Positions 8,583 to 19,591 are shown, numbered from the stretch's first letter. The stretch: DNA of 64,000 bases from Devosia faecipullorum (GCF_015158295.1 NZ_JACDXV010000007.1:62001-126000), one strand, 5' to 3'. Translations and numbers: made by a program. Notes: a model not told the origin generated them from the sequence alone.

Positions 8583-10949
8583 TCAGGCTCCGTATGGAAT
8601 CCAGACATTCTTCACCTGCGTCGCCTTGCCGAGGAAATAGTCCCCGGCAAAACGCGGATCACGAAGGTCGTAATCCAGCCCCCGGCTGGTCCAGGTCTGC
8701 TTGAGATTGCCCACCGAGGCTTTTTCGACCATGGCCGATCCTTCCGCCGAGCCCATGAACCAGAGCCCGTCGACGCCGTCATGTTCGGCGAGGGTCTTGG
8801 CCAACGCCATGCTGTCCCCGGTGACGATATTGACCACGCCGGCGGGCATGTCCGAGGTTTCGAGCACCTGGTAGAAATCGGTCATCGACAGCGGCGCCTG
8901 TTCGGAAGGCACCAGCACGACCGAATTCCCCATGGCGATCGCAGATGCTAGCAATGTGCTGGCGCCAAGCAATGGGGTGCCATTGGGCGCGACGATTCCG
9001 ATGGTTCCGAGCGGCTCAATCATAGCAGCAGCGACCGCTCGCGTTGGAGGATTGTGAATCGCGCCGTCATATTTGTCGGTCCAGCCTGCAAAGGCGAAGA
9101 GCCGCTCGATGGTTTGGGCGACCTCTTCCCTGCCGTCCTCGCCGGTCTGCTCCTTGAGGCGGGCGGCGAATTCGGCGCGGCGATAATCGAGATTTTCCGC
9201 AAGAAAATAAAGCACTTGCGCGCGGGCATGGGCGGAAGTGCTCGCCCAGCCGGAGGCAGCGCGCGCCGCTTCCACCGCGTTGCGGATATCCTTGCGATTG
9301 CCCTCGCCGACCTCCCCGACCAGCTCGCCCCCCGGCCCATGGACGGCCCGGTTATAGCCGCTATCCGGCCGCGCCTGCTTGCCGCCGATATACAGCTTGG
9401 CCGTCTGGTCGAGATGGCTGGAATCGAGCGGATTGGCGGGCTTGGAGGCAACGGGCTTGAGGCTGGTCGCGGGCTTCAAATCCTTTTCCCACAAGGGCTT
9501 GAGATAGGCACTCATCCCCTCGCGGCCACCTTCACGGCCGAAGCCGCTTTCCTTGTAGCCGCCGAAACCGACCGCTGCGTCGAACTGGTTGGTGCCGTTG
9601 ATCCACACCACACCGGCCTTGAGCCTCGGCGCAATATCAAGGGCGAGATTGATGTTTTCGCTCCACAACGTGGCGGCAAGGCCATAGCGGGTATTGTTGG
9701 CAAGCGCCACCGCCTCCTCGGGCGTGCGGAAGCTCATGGCCACGAGGACGGGTCCGAAAATCTCCTCTGAAACCAAGGTGTTGGCGGGCGAGACCTTGGT
9801 GACGAGCGCGGGCTTGAGGAAACAGCCATCGGCCGGAACCTGCCCGTCGGGCTCATAGATTTCCGCGCCCTCGGCCATGCCTTTTTTCATCAGATCCCTG
9901 ATGCGCTCGACCTGCACCGGCGCCACCAGCGCGCCAATATCAATAGATTTATCAAGGGGATCGCCGACGCGCAGCTTTGCCATGCGCTGCTTCACCTTGG
10001 CGATGAAGCGCTCCTCGATGCTTTCCTGCACCAATAGCCGCGACCCGGCACAGCAGACCTGCCCCTGGTTGAACCAGATGGCATCCACCAGACCTTCGAC
10101 GGCGCTGTCGAGATCGGCGTCCTCGAAGACCAGATAGGGTGACTTTCCGCCCAGCTCGAGGCTAAGGCCCTTGCCCGAGCCAGCCGTTGCGGCGCGGATG
10201 ATCTTGCCGACCTCGGTGGACCCGGTAAAGGCGATCTTGTCGACGTCGGAATGGTTGACGATGGCGGCGCCGGTCTCGCCCTCGCCGGTGACGATATTGA
10301 CCACGCCCCTCGGCAGGTCGACCCGCTCGCAAATTTCGGCGAACAGCAGGGCGGTGAGCGAGGTGAATTCGGCGGGCTTCAGAACCACGGTATTGCCGGC
10401 GGCCAATGCCGGAGCGATCTTCCAGGCCAGCATCAGCAGCGGGAAATTCCACGGAATGATCTGACCGCAGACCCCATAGGGCACATGGCCCGGGAATTCC
10501 CTTTCCAGATGCGTAGCCCAGCCGGCATGATGGTAGAAATGGCGGGCGACGAGCGGAATATCGGCATCGCGGCTTTCGCGGATCGGTTTGCCATTGTCCA
10601 TCGTCTCCAGCACGGCAAAGAGCCGCGCATGCTTCTGAATCATCCGGGCGATGGCATAGAGGAACTTGCCGCGCTCATAGCCCCTGAGCCCGCTCCAGGA
10701 CTTGAAGGCAGACCGGGCCGCCGTGACGGCTTCATCCACATCGGCGGCGCTGCCATCGGTGATGTCGGCCAGCCTGGCGCCATTGGCGGGATTGGTCGTG
10801 GCGAAAGTCTTGCCCGGCTCAGTCCATTTGCCATTGATGAAGTGGCCGAAAACCCGGTTCCGGCTATCGAGCCAGGCATTGGCCTGGTCGGCGGCTTCGG
10901 GAGCCGGACCATAATCGAGGCTGTCGAAAATCTGGGTAATCTTGTTCAT
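8583..10949 (-). CDS. Two-domain aldehyde dehydrogenase (ALDH16 type)
   Basis: A 788-residue protein made of two aldehyde dehydrogenase domains in tandem, the architecture of the ALDH16 family. The first domain (about residues 25-490) is complete: Glu265 in LELGGKSP and nucleophile Cys299 in GQVCCAG align with the catalytic Glu268 and Cys302 of ALDH2. The second domain (about 520-780) keeps the fold signature (TIGIVAPNGTPLLG, PAGVVNIVTGD) but has no catalytic cysteine; the equivalent stretch reads NLKQTWTSRG. It lies 9 bp downstream of deoC. DeoC releases acetaldehyde, so NAD(P)-dependent oxidation of acetaldehyde to acetate is the obvious role, by inference. Confidence 0.88.
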   Translation of the reverse strand: MNKITQIFDSLDYGPAPEAADQANAWLDSRNRVFGHFINGKWTEPGKTFATTNPANGARLADITDGSAADVDEAVTAARSAFKSWSGLRGYERGKFLYAIARMIQKHARLFAVLETMDNGKPIRESRDADIPLVARHFYHHAGWATHLEREFPGHVPYGVCGQIIPWNFPLLMLAWKIAPALAAGNTVVLKPAEFTSLTALLFAEICERVDLPRGVVNIVTGEGETGAAIVNHSDVDKIAFTGSTEVGKIIRAATAGSGKGLSLELGGKSPYLVFEDADLDSAVEGLVDAIWFNQGQVCCAGSRLLVQESIEERFIAKVKQRMAKLRVGDPLDKSIDIGALVAPVQVERIRDLMKKGMAEGAEIYEPDGQVPADGCFLKPALVTKVSPANTLVSEEIFGPVLVAMSFRTPEEAVALANNTRYGLAATLWSENINLALDIAPRLKAGVVWINGTNQFDAAVGFGGYKESGFGREGGREGMSAYLKPLWEKDLKPATSLKPVASKPANPLDSSHLDQTAKLYIGGKQARPDSGYNRAVHGPGGELVGEVGEGNRKDIRNAVEAARAASGWASTSAHARAQVLYFLAENLDYRRAEFAARLKEQTGEDGREEVAQTIERLFAFAGWTDKYDGAIHNPPTRAVAAAMIEPLGTIGIVAPNGTPLLGASTLLASAIAMGNSVVLVPSEQAPLSMTDFYQVLETSDMPAGVVNIVTGDSMALAKTLAEHDGVDGLWFMGSAEGSAMVEKASVGNLKQTWTSRGLDYDLRDPRFAGDYFLGKATQVKNVWIPYGA

Positions 10950-10958
10950 TTTCGCTCC

Positions 10959-11948
10959 TCACACCATGGGCTGGCGGTAATCGGCGGCATAGCGGCCGGT
11001 GAGGCCATGTTCGAGCTGGCGTTCGATATCGGTCAGCAGTGAACTGGCTCCGAAGCGGAACAGATGCGGCTGCAGCCAATGCACGCCGAGTTCTTCTTTC
11101 ATCAGCGCCATATATTTCAGTGCATCGCCCGCCGTGGCGATGCCGCCGGCCGGCTTGTAGCCGATCTCGATACCGGTTTCCTCCGCGAACCAACGGATCA
11201 TGCGGATCATGGTCAGCGAGGTCACGAGGTTGGCATTGACCTTTTCCTTGCCCGTGGACGTCTTGATGAAATCGGCTCCGGCCAGCATGCAGACCAGGCT
11301 CGCCTTGGCGATATTGGTCTGGGTGGCGAGTTCGCCCGTGCCCAGAATTGTCTTGATATGGGCCTCGCCGCAGGCCTTGCGGAAGGCTTTGACCTGATCG
11401 TAAAGCGCCTGCCAGTCACCGCGAAGCACCATGCCGCGTTCGATGACGATGTCGATCTCCCGGGCGCCGGCCTTCACCGACGCCTCGATCTCGGCGATCT
11501 TGGTTTCGACCGGTGCGAGGCCATGAGGGAAGCCGGTGGAGACGGCGGCGACCGGGATGCCGGAACCGTCCAGCGCGTCAACCGCCGTCCTGACGAAGCT
11601 ATGATAGACGCAGACCGCACCGGGCAGGATGCGGCGGCTGGCCAGACCGAGTTTTTCCCTGATGTCAGCACGCAGCGGATTGCGTGCCTTGGCACAGAGG
11701 CGCTCGACGCGCCCATCGGTATCGTCGGAGTTGAGCGTCGTCAGGTCGATCAGCGTGATCGCCTTGAGCAGCCAGGCGAGTTGGTATTCCTTCTTAACCG
11801 TGCGGCGCGCGCCGATGGTGCCGGCCCGCCTTTCGAGAGCGGAGCGGTTCATGCGCACCCGCTCCACCCAATCGAGATCAAGCGGAAAGCCGGGATTGCG
11901 CTTATGCGCCAGTTCGCCTGTGTCGCTGCCGACGACCTTGAGACTCAT
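10959..11948 (-). CDS. deoC: Deoxyribose-phosphate aldolase
   Basis: Class I aldolase cleaving 2-deoxyribose 5-phosphate to glyceraldehyde 3-phosphate and acetaldehyde. The 329-residue product has the Schiff-base lysine in GADFIKTSTGK, the second active-site lysine in GYKPAGGIAT, and the AVSTGFPHG block. It is longer than E. coli DeoC (about 259 residues) because of an N-terminal extension of about 60 residues, common in the longer bacterial and animal-like type. It sits between cdd and the double-domain aldehyde dehydrogenase in the nucleoside operon. Confidence 0.95.
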   Translation of the reverse strand: MSLKVVGSDTGELAHKRNPGFPLDLDWVERVRMNRSALERRAGTIGARRTVKKEYQLAWLLKAITLIDLTTLNSDDTDGRVERLCAKARNPLRADIREKLGLASRRILPGAVCVYHSFVRTAVDALDGSGIPVAAVSTGFPHGLAPVETKIAEIEASVKAGAREIDIVIERGMVLRGDWQALYDQVKAFRKACGEAHIKTILGTGELATQTNIAKASLVCMLAGADFIKTSTGKEKVNANLVTSLTMIRMIRWFAEETGIEIGYKPAGGIATAGDALKYMALMKEELGVHWLQPHLFRFGASSLLTDIERQLEHGLTGRYAADYRQPMV

Positions 11949-12072
11949 CGATCCTCCTCCGGAGCGTCACTTCGTGGCGCCCCCCGCGTGTCGTCATTAT
12001 TGCGTTTCCGAACCGGAAGCGTAGCCTCCCATTTTGCTGGAAACACACCCGTAGAGGGCTTTGCCGCCGGAA

Positions 12073-12483
12073 TTAGGGCGACAGAAATTCGGGGCCGAAC
12101 GAATGCGGCAGCAATTGGCCAAGCGTCTGCACCAGCGGCTTGCCATCGACGCCGTGGGAGACGACTTCCACGTCGAGATCGGCAAATTCGCGAATGCGCT
12201 GACGGCAACCGCCGCAGGGCGTTACCGGCATGGCGCCGGGACCGGTGACATAGATGCGCTTGATGCGCTTGCCGCCGCCGGCCAGCATGGCCGCAATGGC
12301 ACTAGGCTCGGCGCAATTGCCGACCGGATAGGCGGCATTTTCGACATTGCAACCGGCATAAATCCTGCCGTCATCGGCAAGAATGGCGGCGCCGACCTGA
12401 AACTTCGAATAGGGCGCATAGGCGTTCTTGCGAACGGCCTCGGCGGCCTCATAAAGTGCCTTGTCTTGTTCGTTCATGGTCAT
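12073..12483 (-). CDS. cdd: Cytidine deaminase
   Basis: Zinc enzyme converting (deoxy)cytidine to (deoxy)uridine, feeding the DeoA substrate pool. The 136-residue protein has zinc ligands Cys57, Cys90 and Cys93 (NCAE and PCGGC motifs), with Glu59 as proton shuttle: the homotetrameric short form. The usual Arg after CAE is Pro60 here, a small deviation. A second ATG two codons downstream is an equally possible start. The gene lies 25 bp after the last permease gene; a 124-bp gap without recognisable features separates it from deoC. Confidence 0.93.
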   Translation of the reverse strand: MTMNEQDKALYEAAEAVRKNAYAPYSKFQVGAAILADDGRIYAGCNVENAAYPVGNCAEPSAIAAMLAGGGKRIKRIYVTGPGAMPVTPCGGCRQRIREFADLDVEVVSHGVDGKPLVQTLGQLLPHSFGPEFLSP

Positions 12484-12508
12484 TTTTCACGCCGCGCCAG
12501 CCTTTGGG

Positions 12509-13483
12509 CTAACGCTCCTTGGTATAGGGAATGCCCACCGCTTTGGGCGCCACTGCACGACCCACGAAGCCGGCCAGCAGCACTACGGTCAGAATATAGG
12601 GCAGCGCCTGAATGGCCTGCACCGGCACTTCGCCGATCAAGGGGAAAGACTGCCCTTGGATGCGGAACTGGAAGGCGTCGAGGAAACCGAACATGAGACA
12701 GACCAGCAGCGCCGGACCCGGCCGCCACTTCGCAAAGATCAAGGCCGCCAGGGCGATATAGCCGCGACCGGCCGACATGTTGTTGTTGAAGCCCGCCGAT
12801 TGAGCGATCGACAGATAGGCCCCACCGATCCCCACCAGGACGGCGGTGATGACCAGCGCCTGATAGCGCAGCACGGTCACCGAAATGCCGGCCGTGTCGA
12901 TAGCCTTGGGGTTTTCGCCCACGGCGCGCAGACGCAGGCCGAAGCGCGTGCGAAACAGCACCCATGCTGTGACCGGCACGGCGATAAAGGCGAAATAGGT
13001 GATGATATTGTGGCCCGAGATCAGCTCGTAATAGATCTGGCCCAGGATCGGCACCTCGCGCAATACATTGGCGAAGGGCAGCGTGATGGGGCTGAAGCGC
13101 TGGTCGCCGCTCAATTGCGGGGTATAACCGCCGCGATGAAACCAGGACTGGCCGAGAAAGGTGGTGAGACCGGCGGCGAGGAAGTTGAGCGCCACGCCCG
13201 AAATGGCCTGATTGCCCTTGAAATTGATCGAGGCCAGGCCGTGAATGCCGGAAAACAGCAGCGCCGCGCCGATACCGGCGAGCAGGCCGAGCCAGGCCGA
13301 GCCGGTGACCGCGGAGGTGGCGGCGGCGGCGAAGGCGCCAGCCAGCAGCTTGCCTTCAAGCCCGATGTCCACAATGCCGGCGCGTTCGGAGAACAGCCCC
13401 GCCAGGCAAGCCAGCAGCAGCGGCACAGCCAGTCGCACGGTGGAATCGAGGATGAGGGTAATATCGACGAGAGCCTGATCCAT
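12509..13483 (-). CDS. Nucleoside ABC transporter permease (second subunit)
   Basis: Inner-membrane permease of 324 residues from the branched-chain/ribose-type family, with about eight to ten hydrophobic helices and the GLFSERAGIVDIGLEGKLL block that marks permeases partnering BMP-type binding proteins (NupQ-like). Its start codon abuts the stop of the preceding permease (both use base 13483), so the two are translationally coupled. With the second permease, the double ATPase and the BMP lipoprotein-like binding protein it forms a complete purine/pyrimidine nucleoside importer. Confidence 0.9.
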   Translation of the reverse strand: MDQALVDITLILDSTVRLAVPLLLACLAGLFSERAGIVDIGLEGKLLAGAFAAAATSAVTGSAWLGLLAGIGAALLFSGIHGLASINFKGNQAISGVALNFLAAGLTTFLGQSWFHRGGYTPQLSGDQRFSPITLPFANVLREVPILGQIYYELISGHNIITYFAFIAVPVTAWVLFRTRFGLRLRAVGENPKAIDTAGISVTVLRYQALVITAVLVGIGGAYLSIAQSAGFNNNMSAGRGYIALAALIFAKWRPGPALLVCLMFGFLDAFQFRIQGQSFPLIGEVPVQAIQALPYILTVVLLAGFVGRAVAPKAVGIPYTKER

Positions 13484-14567
13484 TACTTGTTTCCTCCGGC
13501 CGGCTCGGGCTGGGTGAGTATTCGGGCCAAAGGACCGCGCAGCATGTCGCCCATGGCGCCGGTGAACAGGATCACCAAAGCCTGGATGGTGACAATCATC
13601 TCGCGGGTGATGCCCGGCATCTGGAAGGCCAGTTCCTGCCCGCCCTGGTAGAGAATGCCGAAGAGCAGGGCCGAAAGCCCGACACCCACTGGATGTCCCC
13701 TACCCATGAAGGCCACGGCAATGCCGACAAAGCCGGCGCCGTTGACGAAATTGAGGATCAGTCGCCCCTGCACGCCGCCCACATTGTTGACCGCCACCAT
13801 GGCAGCCAGCGCGCCCGCCATGGCCATGACGATCATGATCATCTTGTGATTGGAGATGCCCGCATAATTGGCGGCAGTGGGATTGTTGCCCAGGGCGCGC
13901 ACGGCATAGCCGAATTTGGTGCGCCAGATCAGCCAATAGACCAGAACCAGGGCCGCGATAGCCAGGAAGAAGGTCAGGTTCACCGGAGAATTGCGGAACA
14001 ATTCGATGAAGGTGCGCAATTGCGGCACGCGGGTAATGGCCTCGAGTGGTGCGCTTTCATCCGAATTCACTCCAGCCGGCTTCAGCACCCGGCTGATAAG
14101 ATAACCCATCAGCGACACGGCGATGAAATTGAACAGGATGGTGGTGATGACGATATGGCTGCCGCGCTTGGCTTGCAGATAGCCGGGAATGAAGGCCCAT
14201 GCTGCCCCAAAGGCGGCGCCACACAGGATCATCAGCGGAAAGACGATGGCCCAATGGGTGCCGTTGAGCGCGAGGCCGATCAGAATGACGCCCAGCCCGC
14301 CGACATAAGCCTGCCCTTCGGGACCGATATTGAACAGGCCCGCATGATAGGCCAGCGACACGGCAAGTCCGGCAAAGATGAAATCGGTGGTGTAGTAGAG
14401 CGTATAGCCGAAGCCTGATCCGTAGCCGAATGCGCCATAAAGCATGATGCCCACGGCTTCGATGGGATTTTGGCCGACGGCGAGCACGATGAGGCCGCCG
14501 ACGAGAAAGGCCAAGACAACGTTGAGAACGGGCAGGAGGACCACATCGGCCCAGCGCGGCAAGGCCG

Positions 14568-14571
<4 letters not shown>
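13483..14571 (-). CDS. Nucleoside ABC transporter permease (first subunit)
   Basis: Permease of 362 residues, NupP-like. It has the GLAVSLAYHAGLFNIGPEGQAYVGG block and about ten hydrophobic segments. Its start overlaps the end of the ATPase gene by 4 bp (ATGA), and its end touches the next permease gene. Position and family indicate the longer of the two membrane subunits of the nucleoside importer. Confidence 0.9.
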
Positions 14572-16151
<1,580 letters not shown>

Positions 16152-16175
16152 GCTAAGTCCTGACCCCTTTCGGTC

Positions 16176-17177
16176 TTAGAGTGCAGGGCACTGCTTGTCG
16201 TCGCGGAAGTCGTGAACGGCAACGGCGCCCGAGATGATGTCGGTCGTTGCCTTTTCGACGGCGGCCTTCATTTCGTCGGTGATAAGGGCGGCATTGTTGT
16301 CGTCAAAGGCGGCACCGACGCCGTCTTCAGCCAGACCCAGAACGACCAGGCCAGGCGCCCAGGTACCGTCTTCCACGCCCTTCATGGCGTTGTAGGTGGC
16401 GACATCGACGCGCTTGATCATCGAGGTCAGGACCGAGCCGGGATGCAGATGGTTCTGGTTGCTATCGACGCCGATCGAGAACTTGCCGGCATCGGCAGCA
16501 GCCTGGAGCACGCCCGCGCCGGCGCCACCGGCGACCTGGAACACCACGTCCACGCCCTGATCGAGCTGGGACTTGGCGACTTCCGTTGCCTTGACCGGGT
16601 CGTTGAACGCATCAAAGCCGGTGCCGACATAGGTCTCGAGCACCTGGATGTCAGGGTTCACCGACTTGGCACCCTGGGCATAGCCGCAGGCAAAGGCTTC
16701 GAGCAGGTCGAAGTTGAAGGCGGGGATCACGCCGATCTTGCCGCTTTGCGACTGCATGGCGGCGAGGATGCCGACCAGATAGGAGCCTTCCTGTTCCTTG
16801 AACACGACAGACTGCACGTTCGGAAGATCGACCACGGTGTCGATGATGGTGAACTTGGTATCGGGGAATTCAGGAGCGACAGCGCGCAGGGCGGTTTCCC
16901 AGGAGAAGCCCGGCAGCACAATCGGATTGTTGCCGCGCGAGGCGAACTGGCGCACGGCCTGCTCGCGCATGGCATCGCCCGAGATTTCCAGATCCTGGTA
17001 ATTGCCGCCTTCGGCCTTGAACATTTCGGCGCCGTTATAGGCGGCCTCGTTGAACGACTTGTCGAACTTGCCGCCACCGTCATAAACGAGGGCGCCATCG
17101 GCAAAGGCCGAGCCGGCCATCAATGCGCTCAGCGCGACGCCGCCGGCAATGGCCTTGGTAAGGGTCGAAATTTTCAT
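16176..17177 (-). CDS. BMP-family nucleoside-binding protein
   Basis: Periplasmic substrate-binding protein of 333 residues for the nucleoside ABC importer and first gene of the operon. Residues 1-26 form a signal peptide ending AFA; no lipobox cysteine is seen. The mature protein opens with the BMP/PnrA signature around GGKFDKSFNEAAYNG. I start at the ATG at 17177, preceded by AGGGAGA; an extension to 17228 adds residues in front of the signal peptide and is rejected. The salvage enzymes downstream (cdd, deoC, deoA, deoB, upp) argue for pyrimidine and deoxynucleosides as ligands, as inference. Confidence 0.92.
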   Translation of the reverse strand: MKISTLTKAIAGGVALSALMAGSAFADGALVYDGGGKFDKSFNEAAYNGAEMFKAEGGNYQDLEISGDAMREQAVRQFASRGNNPIVLPGFSWETALRAVAPEFPDTKFTIIDTVVDLPNVQSVVFKEQEGSYLVGILAAMQSQSGKIGVIPAFNFDLLEAFACGYAQGAKSVNPDIQVLETYVGTGFDAFNDPVKATEVAKSQLDQGVDVVFQVAGGAGAGVLQAAADAGKFSIGVDSNQNHLHPGSVLTSMIKRVDVATYNAMKGVEDGTWAPGLVVLGLAEDGVGAAFDDNNAALITDEMKAAVEKATTDIISGAVAVHDFRDDKQCPAL

Positions 17178-17290
17178 TGATTGATCTCCCTGTGTCGCAC
17201 CCAGCACCAGAAACGGGTCCCACGGCAAAAACTGCGTGCGCTAACAGCGGATAAAACCGTGCAATGACGCCGCCCGCAAGAGGGCTTGCG

Positions 17291-17317
17291 CAAAATTTTT
17301 CCGGTTGGTCAAAATTT
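17291..17317 (-). promoter_or_regulatory. Candidate operator/promoter of the nucleoside operon
   Basis: The octamer CAAAATTT occurs twice, at 17291 and 17310, 19 bp apart on the same strand, in an AT-rich patch about 115-140 bp upstream of the binding-protein start. On the minus strand a TTGACC hexamer lies within it and could be a -35 element. The spacing of the repeats fits two binding sites near the same face of the helix. This is suggestive only. Confidence 0.3.
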
Positions 17318-17446
17318 GCCGCTTGCGCCCGCCAAAGGGAGTGACGGGTCGCTACAAGGACCGCCACGCGATCCCATCTTTTCGGCGTACCAGACAATCA
17401 CTGTCTATCAGCGATTTGGCAAGCCTTATTGCGCCGCCGACCGCGT

Positions 17447-17569
17447 TCAAAGCCGCTCGATGATCGCGTGGAACATCCGCCCGAGCCCACCATCGGCATG
17501 GATAGTCAAAAGGACGAGAAAAGCGACGATGGCGTATAGTGCGAGAAAGTCACGGGTCTGGGAGGACAT
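17447..17569 (-). CDS. Small single-pass membrane protein (40 aa)
   Basis: A short frame from ATG 17569 to TGA 17447. The product has a polar start (SSQTRDF), one hydrophobic stretch of about 15 residues (LALYAIVAFLVLLTI) and a short amphipathic tail with a basic residue pattern, the profile of a small inner-membrane protein. No clear ribosome binding site precedes it, which lowers confidence. It lies in the gap between the CoxG-like gene and the nucleoside operon on the same strand. I do not recognise a family. Confidence 0.4.
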   Translation of the reverse strand: MSSQTRDFLALYAIVAFLVLLTIHADGGLGRMFHAIIERL

Positions 17570-17688
17570 GGCGAGAATTTGAGTCAAATTGAAACCGATG
17601 CCGGTTCTCTATCGCAATCGTCCGGGCGGAATCGTGGCCGTTCTGCGGCGCTTTCTGGCTTGGTTAGCGGGGAATTAATCGGACACGA

Positions 17689-18153
17689 TCAGACCGGATC
17701 GAGCGGCTCGATCCTGGCGCCCATGGCATCGGCGAAACGCTCGAAAAAGCCGTCGATGACCCTCTGCGCCGAATTGCCAACAAGGGCTTTCCCAAGCTTC
17801 ATGATCTGGCCCGACCCGCCGCCCTGGGCGACGAAGGCCAGAAAAGTCGCTTCGCCGTCGTCGGAAAGCGTGATGTCGGCGGCCCCTTCGGCCAGCCCCA
17901 TCAGCCCACCCTTGCCGCGACCGGCAAGCGTATAGCTTTCGGCCGGCAGGACATTAGACAGTGCCAATTCACCTTTGAAAACGGGCTTGGCGATGCCGAG
18001 ATTGACGCGGATTTCCAAATCGAGGCTATCGGGCCCCGCCCAGGCGATGTGGTCGCAGCCAGGGATGGCCGCCTTGAGCATTTCCGGGTCGTTGAGCGCC
18101 GCCCAGACTGCCATGCGTGGCGCGGCAATGCGATAGCGTCCGCCAAATTCCAT
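17689..18153 (-). CDS. SRPBCC-fold protein, CoxG-like
   Basis: Protein of 154 residues resembling CoxG, the carbon monoxide dehydrogenase subunit G family with a START/Bet v1-like fold. The N-terminus FGGRYRIAAPRMAVWAALNDPEMLKAAIPGC is the typical opening, and GRGKGGLMGLAEGAADI and the C-terminal ALVGNSAQRVIDGFFERFADAM also fit. No cox structural genes (coxS, coxM, coxL) are nearby, so a CO-oxidation role is not supported; CoxG-like proteins bind hydrophobic ligands or membranes in other settings. Monocistronic as far as can be seen. Confidence 0.75.
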   Translation of the reverse strand: MEFGGRYRIAAPRMAVWAALNDPEMLKAAIPGCDHIAWAGPDSLDLEIRVNLGIAKPVFKGELALSNVLPAESYTLAGRGKGGLMGLAEGAADITLSDDGEATFLAFVAQGGGSGQIMKLGKALVGNSAQRVIDGFFERFADAMGARIEPLDPV

Positions 18154-18364
18154 TCAGATATTCCGGAAGCAAGTTGCAAGCCCGGCGAGCGGGAGCGGAG
18201 ACAGGTCTGACATTTCAACGAAGTCCAATCTTTACCTGCGGCTTTTTCGCACCAATATGACCTAAATAGTTGGCCATACCCGCACTTGCAATTGTCAGGC
18301 GGCGCGGCAGACGCAATCTAGGGCAAGGCCACCGGCCGAACCTGCCCATTACAGAGGGAAAAAG

Positions 18365-19591
18365 ATGACCGACCAAGAGACCAAGACCGCAACCAGTGCC
18401 GCGTCCGCCGTGACCACCCTGGCGGAAAAGCCGTTGCAGTATCTCGACAGGGCGGTCAACGCCATCCGCGACCTCGGCATCTGGCCGGAACAGCAGGGCG
18501 AACAGCCCATTACCGGCCTTCTGAGCCAGATCACGGAGCTGGACGAAACCCGCGTCATCCTTATCGGCCGGACCTTGTCGCAGGCCAGCGCCTTCAACGA
18601 AGTGGTGCGTGAACAGGTCGCGGCCATGAAGATCGGCGAACGCTACGAGGACATCACCAAGGGCTTCGATTCCATTCGCGACGATGCCAAGGGCATGGTG
18701 GACCAGCTTTCGGACAACAAGATCGATCTGCTGGAACGCGCTTCCAATGTCTGGATGAAGATCAGCCGCGGCGACATCGCGACGCGTTTCAACAAGATTC
18801 GCGACACCTATCTTGAGGTCACGCGCGACACCAAGGACCAGATCGACCGCGAGCAGACAATTCTTGAAGCCTATCGCGATTTCCGCGGCGCGCTGAAGCA
18901 GGCCGAAGTGATGGCGCTCGAATTGCTGCAGGTGGCCGAGAAGCGTCTCGAGGACAAAAAGAATATCCTGCAGAAATCCGCCGATGATCTTTCGGCCTAT
19001 GCCGGCGACGTTCCGGCTGATCGCGCCCGCCTCGAAATGGCCCGAGACGAGCGCCTGCGGGAAATGCAGAACGAGGAGAAGCGCTACCAGATCGCCAAGG
19101 ATCTCTCGGACAATTTGACCATTTCCTACAACACGTCCGAAGTGGTGATGGCCCGGCTGATGCAGACGACCAATGCCAAGGAGCGCGTCTATCAGCAGTC
19201 GATCTCATTCTTCTCGACCAATGAAACGGTGCTGACCGCCCTTTCCGCCTCGTTCACGGGCATGTTCGGCCTGCATGAATCGACCGAAACGCTCAATGCG
19301 ATGAAGGAAGGCATGTCCAAGAGCCTCGAAACGCTCTCGGAAATCGGCGACAAGGTGCAGGAGGAAGCCATCAAGGCCGGTTACGGCCCGACGGTGCGCG
19401 CCGATGCGGTCAAGAAGCTGGTGGATTCGGTGGTCAATTTTCAGGAAAAGAGCCGCACCATCATCAACGAGATGCGCGTTGCGTCCACCAAGAATTCGGC
19501 GGAAATCCGCGATGCAGTGGAAGATGGTAAGCGCCGGCTGGCGACATTGGCCGCCGAAGGCAATGCGCTATTGCTCGAAACCAAGAACTGA
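18365..19591 (+). CDS. TelA-like coiled-coil protein
   Basis: A 408-residue, largely helical and charged protein with similarity in feel to the toxic anion resistance (TelA) family: long heptad-rich helices, an EVTRDTKDQIDREQTILEAYRDFRGALKQAE segment mid-protein, and a conserved-looking NLTISYNTSEVVMARLMQTTNAKERVYQQSISFFSTNETVLTALSASFTG core. No signal peptide or membrane helix. It begins a three-gene cluster with a DUF6384-like membrane protein 30 bp downstream and a coiled-coil Gly-rich protein after that. Despite the family name, a tellurite role should not be assumed. Confidence 0.6.
   Translation: MTDQETKTATSAASAVTTLAEKPLQYLDRAVNAIRDLGIWPEQQGEQPITGLLSQITELDETRVILIGRTLSQASAFNEVVREQVAAMKIGERYEDITKGFDSIRDDAKGMVDQLSDNKIDLLERASNVWMKISRGDIATRFNKIRDTYLEVTRDTKDQIDREQTILEAYRDFRGALKQAEVMALELLQVAEKRLEDKKNILQKSADDLSAYAGDVPADRARLEMARDERLREMQNEEKRYQIAKDLSDNLTISYNTSEVVMARLMQTTNAKERVYQQSISFFSTNETVLTALSASFTGMFGLHESTETLNAMKEGMSKSLETLSEIGDKVQEEAIKAGYGPTVRADAVKKLVDSVVNFQEKSRTIINEMRVASTKNSAEIRDAVEDGKRRLATLAAEGNALLLETKN

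Noticed and set aside
6774-8951. 725-residue open frame on the plus strand opposite deoA and the aldehyde dehydrogenase gene
   Set aside because: It is antisense to well-supported genes, has no family-like content (repeated His/Arg/Gly), starts in the tandem array, and is a usual by-product of high GC third positions.
16176-17177. Purine riboswitch upstream of the nucleoside importer
   Set aside because: No purine-type aptamer core can be found in 17178-17446; only AT-rich direct repeats are visible.
18365-19591. Assigning tellurite resistance to the TelA-like gene (and to TerB-like at 42094)
   Set aside because: Family names are historical; there are no terC, terD, terE or tehA-type neighbours and no metal-specific context.
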